A stretch of DNA of 64,000 bases. Source: Acanthacorydalis orientalis. Lineage: Eukaryota; Arthropoda; Insecta; Megaloptera; Corydalidae. Under the pieces are notes generated by a model. It ran no database searches, was not told the DNA's origin, and worked only from the letters and a program-made list of their open reading frames with translations. The stretch spans positions 33,331,439-33,395,438 of the forward strand of contig CM068322.1 of NCBI GenBank assembly GCA_034766995.1. Reading direction: 5' to 3'. Position numbers and translations under genes: made by a program. How positions within the stretch are numbered: position 1 is the stretch's first letter; the number at the start of each line of letters is the position of its first letter. Below, piece after piece: positions 56,019 to 64,000 of this stretch.

Positions 56019-56120
56019 TAGTATGTAGTCGATCAAAATTGACGAGAAAATAGAAAAAAACATAGAAAGAACCAACTGTTTACTAGTTTTACAACATAAC
56101 ATAGAAAAATATTTATTACT

Positions 56121-56288
56121 ACTGTTTTGTGAGGTTATGTCAACTGCTTGACCAATATATAGTGTTTTTAAATATTAAAATTGCCGTTCCAAAATCCTAA
56201 AACGACAAGAAACGATTTTTATTTAAAACAGAGTTATGATTCATTCAATTTAACAATTATTTAATTATTATAATTATTTTGTACACTT
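56121..56288 (-). mobile_element. dMar-1 family, 5' part, reverse orientation
   Basis: Read on the minus strand: a start like GTACAAAATAATTATAATAA, then AAATTGAATGAATCATAACT, CTTGTCGTTTTAGGATTTTG and TTGGTCAAGCAGTTGACATA. These match the first ~170 bp of dMar-1, and the copy is truncated before the coding part. Confidence 0.7.
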
Positions 56289-56964
56289 GAAAACGTTATC
56301 GAAATTTAATCAAGAAAAAAACAATCATACTGCAGAAATTAACAACAATTACAACTGAACGAATTACAAGAATCAGACAATTCTAAAAAAATTATGGAGT
56401 GTTTTATTTTTCATCAATTTTTCTTGCATAAAATGAATTTTATTTCTGGATTTCGAGCCCAACACTCTCAACAGTAAAACCTTTTATGGTAAACCGAAAT
56501 GTTTACCAAATGATTCTTGAAAAAAGATTTTTGAAAAAAGAAAAAACGCCGATTTAAAATTTTACCACCCGTTCGAAATCTCCGCCGTTATATTTATTAT
56601 GGTAGAGAACCGTAAGAGATTCTTGCATTAAATGAGAAAGAAGTAAAATATCATTCTATCGAAAACTAATTGAAACGAATTCCAGGACTGTGTCAATAAT
56701 AAGCCGGCGATCGGATACAAGAAACAAAGTTAAAAAGGAAAACAATCGACGTCTTGCATCGTCGAAACGATTTCACAGAACTCGATAACGAATTGTAAAT
56801 ATGTTCGTACACAAAGAGTATTTCATGTCAATAGTTCTTAAACGTACTAAATGCGATTATAGAATGAGAGATTGTTAATTTTCGTTCGATCTCTTTGTTC
56901 CCGTGCAACGAAATACGTGCCGAGTTCATTATGAAATATTAATAGGAGAGCAAACGAACGAATA

Positions 56965-57015
56965 CACACGCGCGCACACTATACATAAAGTGTGTGTGTG
57001 TGTGTGTTTGTGTGT
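56965..57015. repeat. Palindromic (CA)/(GT) tract
   Basis: ACACACGCGCGCACAC followed by GTGTGTGTGTGTGTG; it can fold on itself. Confidence 0.75.
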
Positions 57016-57870
57016 AAAACGAGTAGTAAAGAACGATATATGAACATGAAATACGGAATTTCATTTCTAATAAATGGTAATAATAAGGGAATAAAAATTC
57101 ACCGTGCAAACATGGTCCGACTGCAACATTGATTCTCAGTAGACGAATTTATAAATGAAATATTGGAAAAGTTGCTTTATCTGACATGAAAAGATATAAA
57201 GAATAGATTTATGTCGAAATATAAAAAAAATGTACAAGATAACCGTGCATGCATACTGTTGTTTCAGAAATTGATGGATTTAAATGGTATTCAACTCTTG
57301 TGAAAAGTTACAGCATGTTCGCTCCTTATAGGAAAACGAACGTCCGTTCTCTATATGAGAGCTGGATGAAAAAAGGTAATTTACGAACAGAGAGATTACA
57401 CACTTCACTCTGTCATTGATACATTTTACACTGAGTTTAAGTACGCATCGAGTTTACGACTGTGAAGATCTCGGACGTTTTCATGTGCGGCGACCTCATA
57501 TTATCCTGTGTAAGGACGTATTAGACAAGTGCACTTGTGTAGATAATTGCTGAGTAATTCACATCGACCGAAGACCAAACATTAAATAAGTAATAAAATT
57601 ATATAGTTGAGCATTTAGTCGCTGTAATTACGTTTTATAGTTGTAATTTTATATCGTTTAGCCGGTGCGGCGTTCACTTCAAATTTAATTAATTCAGTTT
57701 TAGATTTTCGTGTTCATGTTATATTGACATCCTGATCTGAATGTCAAAAATGTTCAATTACTAACACACATCAGAAACCGTTCAATCTTAAGAACGTTAT
57801 CGTTGTAATTTATTTTAAGGAAGATAACCACCTTCTGAAGTGTTAAAAATCGAAAATAACAAACACACGC

Positions 57871-57873
<3 letters not shown>

Positions 57874-57915
<42 letters not shown>
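57874..57915. repeat. (TA)n microsatellite
   Basis: 42 bp of TA. Confidence 0.95.
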
Positions 57916-57918
<3 letters not shown>

Positions 57919-58316
57919 AAGTGAGTGTGCGTTGCGTGCAACCCGGGCCGTCTCTTTTTTATTCGAGTTCTAATTGAAGCACTTATTCATAAAGTTTGGT
58001 TCGTTACTTTTGTAAATTTGTTAATTACGCGGGGCGGAACGGTTAGATAATCCAATTTGTTTGCGCAACGTGCGTATTTTGCGTTTTGTGACAAATTCGT
58101 CGTTGTCGCTTTTGAAATTATATATCTCGTAGTGTTTGGCTCGTGTTTTAATTGAATTTGATTCCGCAAACTCTGTAAACTGATGTCGACATCAATTTCG
58201 TAAACGCCGCGTGACAAAAGTGAAAAGAAGGAAAAAAGAACAGTCGTCTCTCATCGTGTTTCGCATGTGGATGATCTGTGGAAAAATGATCGACGGTGTG
58301 ATACGTGTTGGATGTT

Positions 58317-58468
58317 TTCGATCTGAATATTGTTTTTGTAGTCTGCGAGGTGAGAAAAATATCAAATTGTGAAACCGGATTCGGCCGCAGTCCCGGAACT
58401 GTGTACGTGTAATAGAAATACACAAAAATTTAGGTACGATAGATATTGTCTCAGACGGATATATCAGG
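58317..58468 (+). repeat. Flank shared with 54542-54690 (contains repeat X, forward)
   Basis: GATCTGAATATTGTTTTTGT, AATTGTGAAACCGGATTCGG and AGATATTGTCTCAGACGG are matched in inverted order at 54690-54542. This copy keeps CpGs (GGATTCGGCCGCAG) that are TG or CA in the other. Confidence 0.8.
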
Positions 58469-58980
58469 TTGGTGTGAAAATAATTGCGGTTTTTATCATT
58501 TTAAGTTTGGAGCCGATTATTCTAGTTACAGTCTTTTGTTAAAGTAATGTGATACATCATTGTAAACAATGAAATTAGCATTGCTGATCTCATCTTATGA
58601 CTATCGTTTCCATTCTTTATTATTGTTGGTAATACCTCTTAAATTAATCATGAAAAAAAATTCGCGCGATTTTATTGTATGACTGAATTGGAACGTAAAG
58701 CAACATAAACTGCTCGAAATATCAAATTTGTTTTTGGCGAAGTGTCAATTAATGAAAAATTATTCCTTTCTTAATCGTATTTTCACATGTGACGAAAAGT
58801 CAATTCTCTGCAACAATCGGAGAGTTTATCATAGTAGCTAGATCGAATTGAAGCACCAAAACAGTATCCTAAACCGAAGCTTCATGGAAAAAAGATTATG
58901 ATCACTGTTTGCTGATCGGAAAGTGGCATCGTTTACAACAACTTCTTATATCCTGGTGGAAAAATAACAGGAGAAAAATA
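58469..58980 (+). mobile_element. Deleted mariner, duplicate of 53990-54541
   Basis: The left tip GGTTGGTGTGAAAATAATTG is followed by the same 5' region, the same start (LNWNVKQHKLLEISNLFLAK) and the same jump into FLNRIFTCDEKSILCNNRR (first catalytic Asp), then a region corresponding to PKPKLHGKKIMITVC and NNFLYPGGKITGEKY. At about 58980 it stops matching and continues as a different mariner sequence. Confidence 0.85.
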
Positions 58981-59562
58981 TTGACATCTTGACACTTGCC
59001 TTTCTTTGCTGTCATGTTAGAAAGGCGAACCATTTCTACACCGTGTTGTTATGGGTGATGAAAAATGGATTCTTTTTGATAATCGCAAGCGTTCGGCACA
59101 ATCGTTGGATAAAGATGAAGCGCCGAAACACAGTCCGAAACTAAATATTCATCAAAAAAAGTCAGCGGTGTCTGTTCGGTGGTCCAGCACTGGTATTATC
59201 CACTATAGCTTCATGAAACCTGGTCAATCGATTACAACGAATGTCTACTGCAACCAATTCGACGAAACGATGAGGATCGTTGCGATTAACCAGCCGAGAT
59301 TGATCAATAGAGGCAGGTCGATCTTCTTGAAAGACAACGCTCGACCACATGTCTCAGAAACAACGATGTTCAAAGTACAGGAGCTGGATTGGAACCTCTC
59401 TGTCGTCCACTTCTTACAAGGAATTCAATTCTCGACACACTGAGGAAATTTCATCTCCATTCGCTCCCGAGACTTCTTCACTGCTGACAGTGAAAAAGTC
59501 TGAAGGTTTCATCCACTTTAAGATGAAAAAACCGTGTCGATAGATTAGGCGCATATTTTGAT
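58981..59562 (+). pseudogene. Mariner transposase, catalytic region, fused to the preceding relic
   Basis: Reads FLHRVVMGDEKWILFDNRKR (first Asp; open from ATG 59051), KHSPKLNIHQKK, SVRWSSTGIIHYSFMKPGQS, VYCNQFDETMRIVAINQPRL and FLKDNARPHVSETTMFKVQE (second Asp). It breaks where the PHPPYSPDLSPTDYHFF box with the third Asp should be, then resumes as FISIRSRDFFTADSEKV and a terminal KTVSID..AYFD-like end at about 59562. The first-Asp motif thus occurs twice within ~260 bp (here and at 58790). Frame 59051-59443 is open for 130 codons but encodes an incomplete, inactive enzyme. Confidence 0.8.
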
Positions 59563-60961
59563 TAATTGTGGTGCTTCTTGTTTCGGATACAACAAACTAA
59601 ATTTTTGATTCGAAATCGGATAATTCATATTTAATGACCCAATATTATTATAATAATTATTATTATTATATTATATTCGAACAATCGACGCCCGAAACGA
59701 GCACGAACAACTATGTACGCGTGAAAAATTATCTAATTTAAATGATGGCGCCATTAGCAGAGACCGAACCGACGCCTCATGGTCGTCGCAGCTCGCGACG
59801 ATGACGGAACGAGCGTTATGGCGGGCTCATCTTTTTCCATTCGCCTTAAGTGAAAATTTATACCGAATGAAAGAGGACACTCGAAAAAGCATTCGTTCGT
59901 TCCACGTTAAACGCGTGATCATCGTCGGTCGGTCGGCGCGCATCTCAATCTTTTTTTTATTTTTTTTTTTTGTTCGGTTAATTATCATAATTTCTGCGGA
60001 TCTTCCTCCGTACGAATGTTTTAATTGCGAGAATCGAGACAATGTGTATCCTTACGTACGCGAATTATTTTTTTTTCATCTTCGTTCGACCTCAATGCTC
60101 GCCGAATAATAAATAAACGCTCAAAAATATGTTTCGCTCGCGAACGATTAATTAACTAATTAGCAACGCGCCACGTTTCAGTCTTCACTGACACGAATAT
60201 AAGCGACGTCGACGCCCACACATAATCTTGTTGATTTTTAATCTTGCATTATGTTTCAATAAACATGGTATTATCGTTCCACGTTGTGTGTTTGTTGACA
60301 AGACGACTTGTAATGAAAAATTATTGTTTTCGTTTTCACTGAATCGAATTTCATTTACAAACACCTTTTTTCAATTAAGCTCTTAACGCTTTAATGCAAT
60401 TTACAACCTTTTTTTTAAACGTATTTTGGGTATTTACTCGTCTGTAACCATCGATTAGAACAGATATTTTTCATTTTAATCGCTAAAACTCGTTTATCCG
60501 TTCGTTCATTAATGATTCAATTATTGACTACTCTTTATTCTTTTATAAAATTGGATTTTGAATCCCCGATTATCTTTTTAATCGATATGAAAATATTTAA
60601 TTAATTTTAATTAATCAGTGATAATTGAAGGAATTATTCTAATAAAAATTTTAATAACATTTCATCTAAAATATAAAATTCCACTAGTGTACGAAATACA
60701 TAAAAAGTGTTTCATGAAAATATGACATTGTTTTTAGAAACTCAAGCTTAATTACAATTTCAGTAAAATAACTATCACAAGTTATTTTTTCACTCTACTC
60801 CGATTCACACTATTCTGTGATCAAAAATGTTCAATGACTGTTTTCGATTATTATTTATCCACATTTAAATTGAAATGAAACCATCATCGGATCAATAAGA
60901 TTCATAAAAGGTGGAAGTACATATTTTTATTCGGCTGAGTTCTCTAAAGATGATGTTATCA
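59563..60961. other. Mixed-composition sequence, one reverse repeat X copy
   Basis: CpG-richer 59690-60120 with chance frames. Repeat X reverse at 60770-60900 (TTTTTCACTCTACTCCGATT, TCTGTGATCAAAAATGTTCA). No gene recognised. Confidence 0.4.
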
Positions 60962-61243
60962 TCCTTGAAATTTGTAGAAGAAAAAATCGCGGGTTTAAAT
61001 TGTTCAGCTTTGGAAGAAGGTGACTTCACACATAAGACAGTGGAAGGGGTCCGAAAATGTATGAAGACTCGATCGACTCAAAGCTGCCATTTCTTTCGAC
61101 AGGAGATTATTCAGTTACTCGGAAGATGGAGCAAAGTTATGTAAAATAATGGGGAAAATTTTAAGGATTGAAATGAATTCCATTCTTCCGTAAACTCATT
61201 TTCTAAAAAAAAGGGCTGGAATTAGTTTGTACGCCCATTAGTG
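60962..61243 (+). mobile_element. dMar-1 family, 3' half
   Basis: Starts within the N-terminal coding remnant and crosses the shared fusion (GGTCCGAAAATGTATGAAGA, CTCGATCGACTCAAAGCTGC). The tail reads QELFSYSEDGAK/QLLGRWSKVM (mariner C-terminus LPERWSKV-like) and the end is TTAGTTTGTACGCCCATTA. The left terminus is missing. Confidence 0.75.
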
Positions 61244-61494
61244 TAGGCGAAATCGAAATAGAAACAGCTATCGAACCTTTTAATTCTTTGATTTGGTTTT
61301 TGTGTCTTTAAACAATAATACCATATTCAAACGCTTCGAGTCATGAACCCTGAATATTTTCAGAGTTGATGAAATCCCCAGTAATACTAACGCTAGCGAA
61401 AATCAATATAAAAATGTTTTTATAGAGAGCGGTTCGTTTCTGAAAAGTAAATCGGTCTGCTGCACAAAATCTCACCTTGAGATTAATATAAAAA
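61244..61494. other. Unrecognised sequence
   Basis: No gene or repeat recognised. Confidence 0.35.
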
Positions 61495-61612
61495 CTAGGG
61501 GGTTCCTCCCCCTATTCGCTTATGCTCGTCAACCACCGAGCTCGCTGCGCTCGCCCACTTGTCAATTATAAAAGCATGTACATGTAACCGAATGAAACAT
61601 TAAACATATTTG
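61495..61612 (-). repeat. Dispersed repeat R2, copy 2 (GC-richer)
   Basis: Inverse of 28005-28120. Here it contains GCTCGCTGCGCTCGCC and a GGGGGTTCCTCCCCC palindrome that are decayed in the other copy. Confidence 0.65.
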
Positions 61613-61692
61613 GGTGTCACAGAAGTCTCGACCTAGTCATGGATCAAATAAGTCGAAGTCGTGGATTATTTCATTTTTTGTGAATAATTTCC

Positions 61693-61698
<6 letters not shown>

Positions 61699-61730
<32 letters not shown>

Positions 61731-61770
61731 TAGATAGAGAGAGAGAGATGGAAAGAGAGAGAGAGGAGAA
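61699..61770. repeat. Compound (TA)n(GATA/GA)n microsatellite
   Basis: About 30 bp TA, then GATAGATAGAGAGAGAG and further GA. Confidence 0.9.
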
Positions 61771-62160
61771 GCATATTTGGATACCATAGACACCTCATTC
61801 CAAATAAATGAGTCGACGTCATGGAACTTTTACTTTTGGTTCGATGATTTTGATTTTATATAGAGATATTTAAATAAAAAAATCTTTTAAAAACAGAAAT
61901 CGTTTGCCGTACCTACGAATGAAAAAGATATTTGTTTTAAAAATGGACGAATCAACTGTAGTTAGTATTTAAAAAAAAATGAGAACATTGGCAGATAGGA
62001 TATTTTAATGACATATAAAGTCAAAAAATTATCTCGATAGAGTTTAAACACAGGATAGAAGATAGATAACTGATATTTGTATTAACTGCGAACTGAGACC
62101 TAGAAATAGACTAATAAATAAATATTATAAATGTATTAAAAGGTATCTGCTTATAAGTAT

Positions 62161-62179
62161 TTATATATATATACACATG

Positions 62180-62224
<45 letters not shown>
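62161..62224. repeat. (TA)n microsatellite
   Basis: TA with ACACATG and ATAC breaks. Confidence 0.9.
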
Positions 62225-62228
<4 letters not shown>

Positions 62229-62495
62229 AGTATGGGTGAGAAAACGGTGCGTTATTAACAACACAAAATCGATGACAATTTAATCAGAAACAATTAATTA
62301 CAAATTATAACGGTGATATACAATACATTCGTATGAAACAGAGGTCCATCATAACAATCTGCCGTCGCACACACACCCATTCATTTACTATATTCTTATT
62401 TTCTCTAAACGGCAATGTTTACAAAAACAACAATGCGTGTGCCAGGTCACCTTGATTAACGCATCAAGACGATCGGCTTCAGGTATCGTCTTACA

Positions 62496-62534
<39 letters not shown>
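62496..62534. repeat. (TA)n microsatellite
   Basis: About 39 bp TA. Confidence 0.9.
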
Positions 62535-62541
<7 letters not shown>

Positions 62542-62817
62542 GAACAATATTTTTCATCAGAAATCGCGCGCCATTGTCATGTGGAGTATTTAACGAAATG
62601 CGTGCGGCATTTAAATTTTTTTCTCCTCCTGCAGCGTCGCCCGTCGACGAGTCTATTGCTGTACGTACACGGACGTTGAACATTTTCAACACAGTGGTAA
62701 AACCTCAAGTAGCAATTAACGTCTTCGACCATTTTCGGTCTGACAAGTGACTAACGTGAGAGCACGTCATCTCTCCGCAAACGACACGGGAAACAAGGGA
62801 AAGAAGTGCGTTCGCCA

Positions 62818-62861
62818 TAAGAAAAACAGCCGTTGGCTATTGGCAGCGAACGTTTTTCTTA
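62818..62861. repeat. Short inverted repeat
   Basis: TAAGAAAAAC and GTTTTTCTTA, perfect 10-bp arms. GCGTTCGCC lies outside the left arm and GCGAAC inside the right, and GCCGTTGGC is in the loop. Confidence 0.6.
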
Positions 62862-62881
62862 GCTCTCGCGTTTGTTTTCCT

Positions 62882-62945
62882 TGTACACACATACACACAC
62901 ACACATACAAGATTATATAAACGATATATCTGTGTGTGTGTGTCG
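62882..62945. repeat. Palindromic CA/GT tracts
   Basis: ACACACACACAC and TGTGTGTGTGTG separated by about 25 bp. Confidence 0.75.
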
Positions 62946-63129
62946 TTTATGTGTATATGTATTAATTAACTACGGTAATGTCTTGTAGATAAATTGAAGT
63001 TTCAAATTTCAATCGATGTAAAAGTTTAATTCCGTTTAATTATATAGAATTATTAACAGTACATATTGAATTATTTTTGAAATTTTCATCTAAATTGGTA
63101 ATTATTTTCTATTTCTTGAGTATGAGTAT

Positions 63130-63176
<47 letters not shown>

Positions 63177-63177
63177 C

Positions 63178-63209
<32 letters not shown>
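63130..63209. repeat. (TA)n microsatellite abutting a transposon end
   Basis: About 80 bp of TA with TTACATATTA breaks; the transposon at 63214 begins right after. Confidence 0.95.
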
Positions 63210-63213
63210 CAGA

Positions 63214-64000
63214 GTGGCCCACAAAGAACGAATGGTTTTGAATAGTTAATAATTTTTTACGGAAATGGTTTTTCTCTTCTTTTCAAATTTTTATCAATAA
63301 AACTTGAAGAATTTATTTATCATGGAAACGTACGCGACGAAACAATATACCAAAAATAATTTGATTTCATTTTGAAAATCAGTGTTCAATTATTTTGACG
63401 CAGCGAGAATATCGTCGTGATTTTAATGTTCGAACAGGACCATCGGAGTCAATGATTAATCGTTCGGTCGGTCGTTTTCGACGACAACGTGCAGTTAGCA
63501 ACCGTCGATGATTTGGAAGACATCTTTCAGGTCTAGCTGAGGGAAATATTCAACTTATACAGGAGAGTGTCGAGCAAAGTTCTAAAACATCGACCAGAAA
63601 GCATTCATCTCAACTTAGAATGGCTCGGAGGTCACAGCAAACGATTTTTGCAGTATTAAAATTGTTCCCGTACAAAGTGCAGATTGTGCAAGAACTAAAT
63701 CCAACAGATTATCAGCATTGCCTTGATTATCCAATTCGTTTTCGCCAAAAAAAAAAATAAAAACAAAAAAAAAATGAATTTATTCATATGTTTGATTATG
63801 AGTGATGAAACTTATCTTCAATTAAATGGCATCATGAACAGACAAAAGTGTAGAATACGGGCTGCAGAAAATCCAAGAGCACTGCATCAACGCCAATTAA
63901 AACCACTTAAAGGTACTGCTCGATGCAGAGTAACATACGAAAGGATTATAGGACCTTATTTCTTCGAAAATGAAGACGGTACTGCTATACTGATAAGTGG
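63214..64000 (+). pseudogene. Tc1/mariner-superfamily transposase (DUF4817 type), 5' part, cut by window end
   Basis: The element starts at about CAGAGTGGCCCACAAAGAAC directly after a (TA)n tract. A start near 63319 (METYATKQ) leads into QREYRRDFNVRTGPSESMIN (DUF4817 HTH), then RRQRAVSNRR with a stop, NIQLIQESVEQSS and HSSQLRMARRSQQTIFAVLK (second HTH). FPYKVQIVQELNPTDYQHCL follows, a hallmark of this family. An A-rich slippage tract at 63749-63774 (with a TAA) breaks the frame. It resumes as FIHMFDYE then MSDETYLQLNGIMNRQKC (first catalytic Asp in SDET) and RIIGPYFFENEDGTAILISG at the window edge. At least two stops or frameshifts make it a pseudogene. The second and third catalytic residues lie beyond the window. 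Confidence 0.85.

Larger units (their letters stand above)
55758..56100 (+). repeat. Direct duplication of a 74-bp unit, 269 bp apart
   Basis: GGTCAAAATTGACGGGAAAA ... CTGTTTACTGGTTTTACAAC (55758-55830) recurs as GATCAAAATTGACGAGAAAA ... CTGTTTACTAGTTTTACAAC (56027-56100). Each copy is immediately preceded by a (TA)n tract, so the microsatellite was probably duplicated with it. Confidence 0.85.
56289..58316. other. AT-rich sequence, no recognised gene
   Basis: A palindromic CA/GT tract at 56965-57015, (TA)n at 57874-57915 and a reverse X-like piece at 57690-57780 (AATGTCAAAAATGTTCAATT). Open frames at 57987-58316 are chance. Confidence 0.45.
61613..63213. other. Microsatellite-rich AT sequence, no recognised gene
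   Basis: Microsatellites at 61699-61770, 62161-62224, 62496-62534 and 63130-63209, palindromic CA/GT tracts at 62882-62945 and a hairpin at 62818-62861. No coding similarity. Confidence 0.45.

Noticed and set aside
1..64000. tRNA genes
   Set aside because: Looked for GGTTCGAATCC/GGTTCAAATCC T-arms with a matching acceptor stem; no convincing cloverleaf found.
1..64000. CRISPR array or prokaryotic operon
   Set aside because: The sequence is eukaryotic repeat-rich DNA; no regularly spaced identical repeats and no gene clusters.

Overview
This window looks like non-coding nuclear DNA from an animal, most likely an insect. It is strongly AT-rich. It carries about 50 (TA)n microsatellites and is crowded with degraded Tc1/mariner and piggyBac DNA transposons. 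One mariner (31400-32490) resembles the mellifera-type mariners of Hymenoptera, and one patch (25300-25880) contains insect-style CCTAA telomere-like motifs. A hymenopteran or related insect is plausible, but that is inference. I recognise no host protein-coding gene, rRNA or tRNA. Most longer open frames are read-through of (TA)n (Ile-Tyr repeats) or chance frames in CpG-rich patches.

Layout. 1-6890: microsatellites, a Tc1/mariner-superfamily transposase tail (2893-3203), a MITE (3355-3524) and two ~500-bp internally deleted mariners (3584-4077, 4750-5253). 6892-11846: a ~5-kb segment bounded by inverted, partly duplicated 250-400-bp arms with a CpG-rich interior; this is the most unusual structure here. 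12000-25000: deleted mariners (14660, 18739, 23816), piggyBac relics (15783, 21706) and a ~0.55-kb tandem repeat (20166-21680). 25300-36500: a telomere-like degenerate patch, a piggyBac relic (29990), the most complete mariner (31400-32490), two more deleted mariners and a reverse-transcriptase scrap. 40600-51050: mariner ends, a complete-ended deleted piggyBac (43434-44078), a piggyBac N-terminus inside 125-bp inverted repeats (45005-46350), further mariner fragments and a third MITE copy. 53700-64000: two mariner loci related by an inverted segmental duplication (53990-54690 and 58317-58980), a mariner chimera (58981-59562), another short deleted mariner and the 5' part of a second Tc1/mariner-superfamily transposase running off the window end.

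Two themes recur. First, several unrelated deleted mariners keep the N-terminal helix-turn-helix segment joined to the C-terminal tail, and several deleted piggyBacs keep only the C-terminal Cys/His-rich domain. In both cases the DNA-binding end survives and the catalytic core is lost. Second, a non-coding dispersed repeat (here called repeat X, ~200-250 bp) appears roughly 20 times on both strands with very different amounts of CpG decay. All alignments were made by eye; identity figures are approximate.
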